Source of the DNA: a virus
Length of the DNA stretch: 30,703 nucleotides
Virus record (IMG/VR): IMGVR_UViG_3300042908_000349
Location: 1-30,703 of that record
Direction: 5' to 3' (one strand)
The translations under genes were made by a program, and so were the position numbers. The notes below the pieces were generated by a model, which did not search any database, was not told where the DNA came from, and saw nothing but the letters and a program-made list of their open reading frames with translations. Shown piece after piece: positions 22,330-28,750 of this stretch (within the stretch, counting starts at the first letter, position 1; each line of letters begins with the position of its first letter).

Positions 22330-22481
22330 TCGTTATCTTCTATTATTTGGTTTATTAAATCTTCACTATAACCACAAAACATAAGCATGATTTTCAATTT
22401 AGGTATAAGTTCCCAGATTGTGTTTTGATTATCTAAATCTAAAACCAATGTTTCGCCATTTGTTTCTATTGTTATTTTCAT
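22326..22481 (-). CDS. Small acidic protein, unknown
   Basis: 51 residues (MKITIETNGETLVLDLDN to LINQIIEDNE). The stop overlaps the start of the lipoprotein gene as ATGA. It resembles a small phage protein that I recall with the ending MLMFCGYSEDLINQII, in which a variant of (L)GYxxxxVDEY is seen. No domain known. Confidence 0.72.
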   Translation of the reverse strand: MKITIETNGETLVLDLDNQNTIWELIPKLKIMLMFCGYSEDLINQIIEDNE

Positions 22482-22539
22482 TTTCGTCTCTAATTTAGTG
22501 TATATTTGGGACTAAAGTTATTACTTTTTATATCAATTA

Positions 22540-22560
22540 AAACCCTAAAAATTTAGGTTT
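22540..22560 (-). other. Hairpin in the gap before the 51-residue gene
   Basis: AAACC-TAAA / TTTA-GGGTTT forms about nine pairs with one bulged G. There is no T run after it, so it is not a convincing terminator; it may stabilise the 3' end or affect the leader of the next gene. Confidence 0.35.
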
Positions 22561-22575
22561 AACTTTAAACGATTA

Positions 22576-22591
22576 GTAACTTATAAGTTAC
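22576..22591. repeat. Perfect 16-bp palindrome
   Basis: GTAACTTATAAGTTAC reads the same on both strands and covers the stop codon of the Cys-rich gene (TAA at 22581-22583). It could be an operator or the stem of a hairpin in RNA; function unknown. Confidence 0.7.
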
Positions 22592-22808
22592 ATTGGATTT
22601 TACATGTTGGACAACTTAATTTGTGATTATTATTTTCTAAATTACAATATTTACATTTGCCATTCTCCCAAAACTTATCGCAATTATCAGCATCTTCTTC
22701 ACGATTGAAATTTTGATAATATTGATACATTCCAACTGGCGCAGTAAACCTATGACAATAGTCTTTTGATGGACATAGACTATCTTTACATTTTGAAATA
22801 TCACTCAT
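22581..22808 (-). CDS. Cys-rich small protein, likely metal-binding
   Basis: 75 residues with ten Cys, among them C-x(4)-C-x(5)-C at the start (KCKDSLCPSKDYCHRF), CDKFW in the middle and CKYCNLE, CPTCKIQC at the end. The last part looks like a zinc ribbon. The start MSDISKCxDxxCPSxxxCxRF matches a small protein family that I recall from Bacteroidota phages. It is the first gene after the structured region 22944-23101. Function unknown; zinc binding is likely. Confidence 0.78.
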   Translation of the reverse strand: MSDISKCKDSLCPSKDYCHRFTAPVGMYQYYQNFNREEDADNCDKFWENGKCKYCNLENNNHKLSCPTCKIQCNL

Positions 22809-22943
22809 ATATTATCTATTTTATAATTTATTAGGGTTGTATAGTTATTATATTATATATTATTTACTTTCTTTTGTTAGATTTTTGAGCTTAAAAGATA
22901 TAGTAAACCCAAGGGAAATAATCAAAAAAATGACTAAATCCAT

Positions 22944-23101
22944 TGGGTACTATTAACTTTCTTAAGTTGAGTTTCGTCACTTTGAAAGATGATAATTTTT
23001 ATCCAAGTTAAATTATCTCTCGAACTTTCAGCACTTGAATGCTGATGCCACCATTTCGATTTAGTCTGGTGCTTCCTTTCGCATAACCCGATGGTAACCC
23101 A
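22944..23101 (-). ncRNA. Multibranched structured RNA element (candidate)
   Basis: The ends pair as TGGGT(T)AC (23101-23094) with GTACCCA (22950-22944). Inside, at least three local hairpins follow in series: CACCA/TGGTG, TCAGCA/TGCTGA with loop TTCAAG, and GATAATTT/AAATTATC, the last flanked by GAAAG/CTTTC. A small AACTT/AAGTT hairpin precedes the closing strand. No ORF is open. It lies downstream of the small RNA terminator and 136 bases before the Cys-rich gene. It could be a separate ncRNA, a 5' UTR element or a ribozyme of unknown class. Function is unknown. Confidence 0.5.
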
Positions 23102-23142
23102 TCATTTTTTAGGAAGTTTAAAGGTTTTCCGAAAACGTGATT

Positions 23143-23193
23143 TCAGACAAAAACAAAAAACCCTATCAAGGGGTTGCAGTCTTGAAAGGGTTT
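23143..23193 (-). terminator. Strong intrinsic terminator (hairpin H3)
   Basis: The 13-pair stem AAACCCTTTCAAG / CTTGATAGGGTTT, one mismatch, is followed by TTTGTTTTTG. It ends the small RNA and may also stop readthrough from the phosphoesterase gene. Confidence 0.85.
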
Positions 23194-23238
23194 CTCAATT
23201 AGGTAAACCTAAATCAATAGGTGCAACCCAAATTGATG
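23145..23238 (-). ncRNA. Stand-alone terminated small RNA with complementary loops
   Basis: The RNA would start near 23238 and end in the T run near 23145, about 95 nt. It has three hairpins: H1 ATCAAT/ATTGAT (23237-23213) with a 13-nt loop; H2 TTAGG/CCTAA (23212-23199); H3 AAACCCTTTCAAG / CTTGATAGGGTTT (23193-23158) with one mismatch and loop ACTGCAACCC. The H1 loop contains GGGTTGCA (23229-23222), the exact complement of TGCAACCC (23178-23171) in the H3 loop, so the two can kiss. No ORF is present. The RNA may act on phage or host targets, or the kissing could regulate termination. Confidence 0.65.
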
Positions 23239-23241
23239 TTT

Positions 23242-23270
23242 CAAATATATGAAGTTAAATAATACGACAA
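23242..23270 (-). promoter_or_regulatory. Host-type promoter TTG-N18-TATATTTG
   Basis: TTG (23270-23268), 18 bases, TATATTTG (23249-23242) on the minus strand. This fits the flavobacterial consensus TTG-N17-23-TAnnTTTG. The first transcribed bases would form hairpin H1 of the small RNA. Confidence 0.7.
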
Positions 23271-23293
23271 TATAATACTTATTATCAAATTGT

Positions 23294-24130
23294 TTATAAC
23301 TCCATTGGTATGACTACTGGCAACGTACCCTTATTTAAAATTACTCCACAACCTATGGCTGGTTTTTTAAAATTTTTACCATATGCCATAGCATAGGATT
23401 TATAATTTACTCCACATCCAACTTGCATTCCAAAAATTCTAAAATTCTTACCAACGATATAATCAACATACAAATCAGAATGCAAATGACCTTGAACTTG
23501 ACTCTGGAGTTCTTTTTTCATTTTAATTCTGGCAGTTCCACCTTCCCCATGATTTATGTTTATATTGAAAAGGTCTAGACTTTCTACAAAGTTCCAATTT
23601 GGAGTTCCAAGGACATCTTTGTATTCTTTTATCCATCTTCTAGATACACCACCAGAATAAGCTTTTCGATGTACTAGTCTATCGTGGTTTCCAATTATGA
23701 CATCGGCAACTGGAAAAACTTTATAATATTTTTGCAGTTCGCAAATTGCAAAATCTAGTTCGTCTCCAGCACTCAAACCATCTGGGTCTGTTTCATGAAA
23801 ACTGGAAAAATGATTATCTACCAAATCGCCAATGAAGATTACTCGACCACACTTAAACTTTTTTTGTTGCTCTAGACAAAATTCCAGATATTTTGGTAAA
23901 TTGAATGGAGCGTGTAAGTCTCCGATGATTAAAATATTATTTGGATTGCCATTTAAATATGGCTCAATACATTCAGAATTTTGGTTTCTTATTTTAGCAA
24001 TATACTTTCTTAAATTTTCAATTTCATTATAATTTCCATCTGGAAGTATCTCTTTTGCAATCTCTGAATTATTAGAATTGAACTGAATTAATGGTAAAAT
24101 TTTACTATGTAAATGATGTAATTTAGACAT
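23294..24130 (-). CDS. Calcineurin-like metallophosphoesterase
   Basis: 278 residues. Metal-binding motifs appear in family order: GDLHAPF (Asp 71, His 73), GDLVDNH (101-107), GNHDR (147-150), NINHGEGG (His 194) and GHLHSD (214-217). The first ~60 residues form a separate helical part (SEIAKEILPDGNYNEIENLRKYI), possibly an HTH for DNA or partner binding. Such enzymes hydrolyse phosphodiesters; in phages they may process nucleic acids or nucleotide signals. A tandem 10-bp repeat lies 57-77 bases upstream of the start, and a promoter plus small RNA follow downstream. Confidence 0.9.
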   Translation of the reverse strand: MSKLHHLHSKILPLIQFNSNNSEIAKEILPDGNYNEIENLRKYIAKIRNQNSECIEPYLNGNPNNILIIGDLHAPFNLPKYLEFCLEQQKKFKCGRVIFIGDLVDNHFSSFHETDPDGLSAGDELDFAICELQKYYKVFPVADVIIGNHDRLVHRKAYSGGVSRRWIKEYKDVLGTPNWNFVESLDLFNININHGEGGTARIKMKKELQSQVQGHLHSDLYVDYIVGKNFRIFGMQVGCGVNYKSYAMAYGKNFKKPAIGCGVILNKGTLPVVIPMEL

Positions 24131-24186
24131 AATTTTAATTTAAGTTAATTTATGTAATCAAAACTCTAAAAACCCCTAAAAACGAT

Positions 24187-24207
24187 TTTAAGGCACATTT
24201 AAGGCAC
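24187..24207. repeat. Tandem repeat of TTTAAGGCAC, 11-bp period
   Basis: Two identical 10-bp units (24187-24196 and 24198-24207) separated by one base; on the transcribed strand GTGCCTTAAA twice. They lie in the gap upstream of the phosphoesterase gene. An 11-bp period places both on about the same helix face, as in an operator. An attachment-type core is another possibility, but no integrase is seen. Confidence 0.6.
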
Positions 24208-24260
24208 GATTTTATTAAAAACTTGTTAGTATCTTACTTTTTTGTAATCTTTCAATCATC

Positions 24261-24284
24261 AAAAAATACCTTATTTTATAGGGT
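24261..24284 (-). terminator. Weak terminator after the small membrane protein gene
   Basis: On the minus strand ACCCTA, loop TAAAA, TAAGGT (one mismatch), then A and TTTTTT. It lies after the 67-residue gene and before the phosphoesterase gene. Confidence 0.4.
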
Positions 24285-24316
24285 TTTACGTTGTGATAGT
24301 TTTCTTACTAAATTTA

Positions 24317-24520
24317 CTATTTAAATGTAGTCCAAATAAAATTAATGGAGAAAAAGAACACCAAAATTTGAATTGTATGTTCCGTTTCCCCATCAAATTC
24401 ATCATCATTATATAAAGCTCCAACCATCAATCCCTTAATAGCTGAAATGATAATTTCGCAATTTGTAAAATATATAACCCAAAAAATTATAGCTGATATT
24501 GTTGCTAGAGTTAAAATCAT
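24317..24520 (-). CDS. Small two-helix membrane protein
   Basis: 67 residues. The N-terminal helix (MILTLATISAIIFWVIYFTN), a charged loop (YNDDEFDGETEHTIQ) and a C-terminal hydrophobic part (ILVFFFSINFIWTTF) give two membrane segments. The start overlaps the upstream stop as TAATG. As it follows the peptidase gene it might be an accessory holin, antiholin or pinholin-like protein; only topology and context support this. Confidence 0.6.
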   Translation of the reverse strand: MILTLATISAIIFWVIYFTNCEIIISAIKGLMVGALYNDDEFDGETEHTIQILVFFFSINFIWTTFK

Positions 24521-24720
24521 TACTTACTCAATTTGTGTGCAAACATTTTAATGATTGTACTAGGTTTAAATAATTTACAAAGTAGTCTTAAAAAAAAACC
24601 AGCGTTTGTCGTGTACGGACTTTCAGCGTACGATTGAGCTGATTGGTCTAGCAAATCTTTTATTGGTTGTGGAATGCTATCCAAGTCAGATGGGTTTAAA
24701 TATTTACTAGATAATTTCAT
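24520..24720 (-). CDS. Small protein in lysis region, unknown
   Basis: 66 residues. It has an amphipathic C-terminal half (FFLRLLCKLFKPSTIIKMFAHKL) rich in Lys, Leu and Phe that could contact a membrane. It overlaps the peptidase gene by 14 bases and is coupled to the next membrane protein gene. Not recognised. Confidence 0.6.
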   Translation of the reverse strand: MKLSSKYLNPSDLDSIPQPIKDLLDQSAQSYAESPYTTNAGFFLRLLCKLFKPSTIIKMFAHKLSK

Positions 24721-25168
24721 ATTTTGTTTTTCCGTTAATTTTTTTGGCTTTTAAAATTTGCTTTCTGTTTTTGTCTGCCGTATAAGAAACATGTACCCAG
24801 TCTGGCTCTTTTGAATTTCCAAACTCCCAAATTAGCTGGTCGAAATCTAAATTTTGTTTTATATAGTTAAAAATATCTTTATTCGATATTCCTTCAACTC
24901 CAGACATGTCGATGTCCATAGCTTGTCCAGAACAATGTTGGCTTGTTATACTTCCTTTGATTGCTTGGTTTAAGTTAAAACTTCTAAAAACAGAAGTCAC
25001 TCTAATTGGCATGTCAAAATGTTCTCTAATTGGCTCAAATACTTTTTCAGCCAAAAGCTTCATATTTTCAATATGAGTTTTAGTCATATTGTTATTTGAA
25101 ATACCCATCTTTTCAGCCGTTGCTGAATAGGTGCATTCTTTAAATGAAAGGTGTTTACTTATTTGCAT
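24707..25168 (-). CDS. M15 family D,D-peptidase, endolysin candidate
   Basis: 153 residues. The zinc ligands of the M15 family are visible: SQHCSGQAMDID (His 78, Asp 85) and DWVHVSY (His 126). The N-terminal ISKHLSFKECTYSATAEK segment and VTSVFRSFNLNQAIKGS are usual for the M15_3 subgroup in Bacteroidota phages. It would cleave peptidoglycan stem peptides. No signal peptide is present, so a holin is needed; the adjacent 54-residue membrane protein fits. The length is normal. Confidence 0.9.
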   Translation of the reverse strand: MQISKHLSFKECTYSATAEKMGISNNNMTKTHIENMKLLAEKVFEPIREHFDMPIRVTSVFRSFNLNQAIKGSITSQHCSGQAMDIDMSGVEGISNKDIFNYIKQNLDFDQLIWEFGNSKEPDWVHVSYTADKNRKQILKAKKINGKTKYEII

Positions 25169-25319
25169 CTTTTTTAGTTAGTGTTTTATATATCATTATT
25201 CCAGTATATACGATTGACATAGCCAAAAGTAGTAGTTTCATAGTGTTTTCAATGCTAGTAAATGATAAGCCAAATATTGTTCCATTTACTGCATAAACTT
25301 TTATTTGCTCGGAAGTCAT
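25155..25319 (-). CDS. Putative holin (single membrane helix)
   Basis: 54 residues: MTSEQIKVYAVNGTIFGLSFTSIENT, then a hydrophobic helix MKLLLLAMSIVYTGIMIY and a basic end KTLTKKDANK. It overlaps the peptidase gene by 14 bases and the upstream gene by an ATGA. The basic C-terminus and the place directly before the endolysin support a class III-like holin. I recall similar short proteins next to M15 enzymes in Bacteroidota phages. Confidence 0.65.
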   Translation of the reverse strand: MTSEQIKVYAVNGTIFGLSFTSIENTMKLLLLAMSIVYTGIMIYKTLTKKDANK

Positions 25320-25441
25320 TTTTTATTCTGTTTTTTTAAAAAGCTTATCATCTTATTAATGTTTTCGAGCTTTATGTTGTATATTTCTTTTTTTACTCCT
25401 TTTTTTTGGTTGTAAGGGATTTTTTCTTCTTTCAAACTCAT
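25316..25441 (-). CDS. Very small basic protein before the holin
   Basis: 41 residues, MSLKEEKIPYNQKKGVKKEIYN to FLKKQNKK, with 13 Lys. ATGA overlap with the holin-like gene downstream. No membrane segment. Unknown role; the coupling suggests it sets holin translation. Confidence 0.6.
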   Translation of the reverse strand: MSLKEEKIPYNQKKGVKKEIYNIKLENINKMISFLKKQNKK

Positions 25442-25477
25442 TTCTATAATTTTAAAATAAAACTTGCTTAAATCGTC

Positions 25478-25981
25478 TTATAATACCCAATTACATGAGC
25501 TAGGTTTATTATCTGGAAACATATCAGCATTTTTATTCAACCAATACTCTGGGAATTTTTGGGATGCAAATATCCCCATATAGTCCACAAATCTCTGGCA
25601 ATAAAAATCAGCAAATCCACGATGCTTTTGTACCAGCAAATCCAATTCATCTTTTGTGGTGCTTTCTGAATTATCAGTACGATGTTTGAAGACTCCACCA
25701 TTTCTAATTTGATAGTTTGCAAATGGCAAATAATCTACCATGGCTGAATGTATGAGCATCGGCTGGATGTATTCTGTAACCAAATCTAAATAATCTCCAG
25801 TCAAAGTATTGGTTTGTATTTTTTCAGTAATTGAATTATACAACTGCGTTCCCAAATAATTCTGGATATACATTTGCTGGGAAATTTTTATGAAATTAAG
25901 AAACAAATTTTCATCTACATTTCCATTTAGAATTGTATTCTGTTTAAGGTCGTTCGGTGTTATGAATAATGTCGTTGCCAT
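25478..25981 (-). CDS. Head-tail connector / adaptor-like protein (DUF6712-like)
   Basis: 167 residues. The N-terminal FITPNDLKQNTILNGNVDENLF and QMYIQNYLGTQLYNSITEKI segments, followed by helical TEYIQPMLIHSAMVDYLPFANY, resemble the DUF6712 family found after portal genes in Bacteroidota phages. All-helical proteins of this type form the adaptor ring between portal and tail. The gene directly follows the portal gene with a 2-base gap. Confidence 0.75.
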   Translation of the reverse strand: MATTLFITPNDLKQNTILNGNVDENLFLNFIKISQQMYIQNYLGTQLYNSITEKIQTNTLTGDYLDLVTEYIQPMLIHSAMVDYLPFANYQIRNGGVFKHRTDNSESTTKDELDLLVQKHRGFADFYCQRFVDYMGIFASQKFPEYWLNKNADMFPDNKPSSCNWVL

Positions 25982-25983
25982 AT

Positions 25984-27726
25984 TTATTTATTGTATCTCC
26001 AGAAATCGTTATACTCACTCGCAATTTGTGCTACTTCTGGTGGGTTGGTTGGAAATTCAAATTCTTTTCGCATATTCGGTACAATCTCTTTTATAATTCT
26101 TCTAGCTTCATTTACTGAAATTTCTTGGTCGTTTATTTGCATATAGATTTTGCGCATCCACCAATGTTTGCAGTTGACCCCCCCCTTATATTTGAACAAA
26201 TTGTAGGAATTTCCACCATTTATTCCAAACCCAGCATTGTTGTCAAGGTCTTGGTCTAAATCTTCATATCGGTATAATAAACCAGCACTCATCATCTTTT
26301 GACAAAATTCTCGCTCTGGGTTTTGGTTGCCTACATATTCGTAACGTACTTTGAACAATAGATTGTCTTGTTCACTATCTTGATTTGCCGTACTCGGAAT
26401 AACACTAGCCAAACTTAATTTTTTAAGTTGTGAATTTAGTTGCTTATCATTTTCGTTTGATGGTCTAATATCAATTAGCATCCAATTATCTGGCTTTGTT
26501 TCTCCCTTTAAATTTGTGAGTATTTGTTTTCCCAATTCTGTGTCCAAGCTTGGAACTTCTTTTAAAGCACTTTGTATTGGATTTAAGACATTATTTTCTT
26601 GAACTGGTATATTTGTATATTCGTCAAATTGTAGTGGTTGTAATGACTTAAAATAAAGTGTTAATGTAATTTGATTAAAAGCTAGGATTTTGTCAAAGTA
26701 TTTAATTAGCAAATTTTGAAATGGTCTTATAACTTGATTGTCCATTAAAATAGATGCAGTTTTCAATTCGTCTGCATTGTTTCCAAAACCAGTATTGTCT
26801 TTAATACCCAAAAGCATCGGACTGATGACTCTGTGAGAAATCATTATTTTTCTCATGCTCTCATCAGCTAGGAACTGATATTGATTTGAAGCATCGCTTA
26901 ATTGAACTGGGTCTATTGTTGATGCGTAAGCGTTTGTATCGTTGAATGAAAGAATAAATTTACCAGCGTTTGATGTTCCAGAGAATTTAGCTTGGATGTC
27001 TCTCTCAATTTGTCTTTGTTCAGTTTCTGGTGGTGTTCCATTGTTGAAATTTAAAAGAAGACTTGGAGTCATGCCATTGATTACGTTGTTCAAATGGTAG
27101 TTTGAAATTTCTTCTTCTAGCTCACAATACTGCAACCCACCTTGATAATCTACTGGACTATAATAGTAAAAACCAGTTTTGTAAGGTTTTACATACAAAA
27201 TTTCTTCGCTTTGCTGACTAGTACCAAAAGCTGGTATTGGTGTCGGTAAGTTTTGATGATTTATTTCGTTCCAATCATCAGCGTAATAATAAAATTCAAC
27301 TTCGCCATCTTCATTACATTTTCCAGACCTTAATGTTTCAACTGGGAAATGGTTACATTCTACAATACGAGTTCTGTCAAGTGAGTACACAACTTGAATT
27401 GCGCATTGACCCATCGCTTTTAAATCGTAGCAAAGTCTTTCGGTTGTATCATCATCAAAAAGAAGCATGGCTTGGGCATAGTCTTCTGGCTTTAAAAGTT
27501 TTTCTGTTGCATCCAGACCTTTGCCATAAATCATTTGACTGATACCATTTACAATAGCATTATTGGTCGGACTTCCGTTAATTCTGTCTTGTAAGTAACC
27601 AAAATAGTCGTTGTCCTCGCCATACGCAACCCAGTCTTTGTTTTTTACTTCAACTATCTGTGGCGATGTATAGGTTGCTAGTTGTACCATACTTACGCTA
27701 CCTTTTTTTGCTGGTGCTTTTCTCAT
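25984..27726 (-). CDS. Portal protein
   Basis: 580 residues. It has the layout of a phage portal: an N-terminal arm (DWVAYGEDNDYFGYLQDRI), the wing region with SPTNNAIVNGISQMIYGKGL, a stem-type region with SYHLNN-like EEISNYHLNNVINGMTPSLLLNFNNG, and the clip/crown helices (ADESMRKIMISHRVISPMLLGI, GFGNNADELKTASILMDNQVIRPFQNLLI). The dodecameric ring is the DNA entry and exit channel of the head. The C-terminal ~130 residues are an extra acidic part. The gene is far from terminase and follows capsid and tail-tube genes, an unusual order. Confidence 0.88.
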   Translation of the reverse strand: MRKAPAKKGSVSMVQLATYTSPQIVEVKNKDWVAYGEDNDYFGYLQDRINGSPTNNAIVNGISQMIYGKGLDATEKLLKPEDYAQAMLLFDDDTTERLCYDLKAMGQCAIQVVYSLDRTRIVECNHFPVETLRSGKCNEDGEVEFYYYADDWNEINHQNLPTPIPAFGTSQQSEEILYVKPYKTGFYYYSPVDYQGGLQYCELEEEISNYHLNNVINGMTPSLLLNFNNGTPPETEQRQIERDIQAKFSGTSNAGKFILSFNDTNAYASTIDPVQLSDASNQYQFLADESMRKIMISHRVISPMLLGIKDNTGFGNNADELKTASILMDNQVIRPFQNLLIKYFDKILAFNQITLTLYFKSLQPLQFDEYTNIPVQENNVLNPIQSALKEVPSLDTELGKQILTNLKGETKPDNWMLIDIRPSNENDKQLNSQLKKLSLASVIPSTANQDSEQDNLLFKVRYEYVGNQNPEREFCQKMMSAGLLYRYEDLDQDLDNNAGFGINGGNSYNLFKYKGGVNCKHWWMRKIYMQINDQEISVNEARRIIKEIVPNMRKEFEFPTNPPEVAQIASEYNDFWRYNK

Positions 27727-28079
27727 ATTGTAATGTAGTTATTATTGTTTATATTCGGGAAGTTGTATTGGTTTTCGTTTATATTAAACGTGTCAATGTC
27801 TTGATTAGTGCAAAACATTCTGTCTTTGTAAATTGTTTCTTCTGTATCGTCAAAATAAACCTTCATGGTAAAAAAATTATTCTCGATAAAAAAATCAAAA
27901 TCATCAGCACCAATATAATATACATCTTTGATGTTTTCTCGATAGGTTATTAATCTGGTGTAAACTTCTTTTGTGGTTTCGTTGGTTATATCAACATATA
28001 TGTCATTTTCGTATTCGTCAAACTGGCGAATTGGTATGATTGAAAATGTTTTTTCTGGGTTTGTATCAACTATTGTCAT
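27723..28079 (-). CDS. Protein between tail tube and portal, unknown
   Basis: 118 residues from MTIVDTNPEKTFSIIPI. I chose the ATG at 28079, not the further upstream 28112, because the longer version would start within the terminator hairpin region. The protein is acidic, with many Tyr, Phe and Asp (DDFDFFIENNFFTMKVYFDD), and ends in an Asn-rich tail. It overlaps the portal gene by 4 bases (ATGA). It is preceded by ACGTTATATAAT. Possibly a tail or head completion protein. Confidence 0.72.
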   Translation of the reverse strand: MTIVDTNPEKTFSIIPIRQFDEYENDIYVDITNETTKEVYTRLITYRENIKDVYYIGADDFDFFIENNFFTMKVYFDDTEETIYKDRMFCTNQDIDTFNINENQYNFPNINNNNYITI

Positions 28080-28080
28080 A

Positions 28081-28092
28081 ATTATATAACGT
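28081..28092 (-). promoter_or_regulatory. Start-proximal ACGTTATATAAT motif (portal unit)
   Basis: The 12-base motif, identical to the one at 11099-11110, lies one base before the start codon at 28079 and 20 bases after the terminator T run. It may restart transcription of the portal unit. The very short distance to the ATG would make the mRNA nearly leaderless if this is a -10 type element. Confidence 0.45.
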
Positions 28093-28112
28093 AAAGTTTT
28101 TCGTTTTTGCAT

Positions 28113-28142
28113 AAAAAAAAAGGTATTGCCGAAACAATACCT
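28113..28142 (-). terminator. Intrinsic terminator after tail tube gene
   Basis: On the minus strand AGGTATTG, loop TTTCGG, CAATACCT forms eight perfect pairs followed by eight T. It lies 40 bases after the stop of the tail-tube-like gene and ends the capsid/tube transcript, as expected for highly expressed structural genes. Confidence 0.92.
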
Positions 28143-28181
28143 AATTTTGATTGAAATAAAATCAATCCCTCACCGAATGTC

Positions 28182-28727
28182 TTAAATTGGTGTAATTTGT
28201 GTTGGAACATTCGTTCCATCATCTTCAAGGATATTATTTGTTACCAATGATGCAGTAACAAATTGAGCCATTAAAGGTTCTTGCCCAGTTATGGTTAAGG
28301 TATAGCCATTTAGGTCGCCAAGTGCAATTCCACTCGAAATTGACCCAGTTGTCGTTGTGCCTCTAGTCATACCAACTGCTAAATAGTTTCCGTTATTATC
28401 TTCGATAAAAACATGTGGTCTACCAGTTATAACTTTTTGAAGTTCCACTTGTGTCAATGGGTCAAGTTTTGTTAAAACCAAAGTCAAAACTTGCTCAAAG
28501 AAAGTAGTTCCATTATCGTCACTAGAATTGATTGTTTGCTCTAGTCCAGAAGCACTTTTTACATCATATTGCAAAAGAGCATAGTTTCCAGAAAATGCAG
28601 TCACATAACCAGTATTACTTATTGTTGCAGTACCCAATGTACCATAGTCGGCTAGAAATACTCGGCGAATGCCACCGACTGCATCCTTACACGCTAATTT
28701 GCGCCCCGTTGTCATTAAACAAGCCAT
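28182..28727 (-). CDS. Major tail tube protein (putative)
   Basis: 181 residues. The start MACLMTTGRKLACKDAVGGIRRVFLADYG matches a protein I recall as the presumed tail tube of Bacteroidota siphophages, with a GGI-x(4)-Y/L-Y pattern. The rest is beta-rich (Thr, Gly, Leu), as expected of the tube fold. It follows the capsid gene by 23 bases and is followed by a strong terminator, so it is likely expressed as highly as the capsid protein. A head decoration protein is the alternative. Confidence 0.72.
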   Translation of the reverse strand: MACLMTTGRKLACKDAVGGIRRVFLADYGTLGTATISNTGYVTAFSGNYALLQYDVKSASGLEQTINSSDDNGTTFFEQVLTLVLTKLDPLTQVELQKVITGRPHVFIEDNNGNYLAVGMTRGTTTTGSISSGIALGDLNGYTLTITGQEPLMAQFVTASLVTNNILEDDGTNVPTQITPI

Positions 28728-28750
28728 AATTTAAATTTATAAGATTAATA

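Noticed and set aside
23040-23075. GACTAAATCG resembling the R element of group I introns
   Set aside because: No matching S element, no P3/P8 order, and no split gene around it.
22944-23101. Second hammerhead ribozyme
   Set aside because: CGAAA-like pieces occur, but there is no CTGANGA core in the right order on either strand.
28080-28112. Upstream start (MQKRKTLRY) for the gene at 27723-28079
   Set aside because: This start would place the ribosome site within the terminator hairpin and T run; the ATG at 28079 follows the conserved motif.
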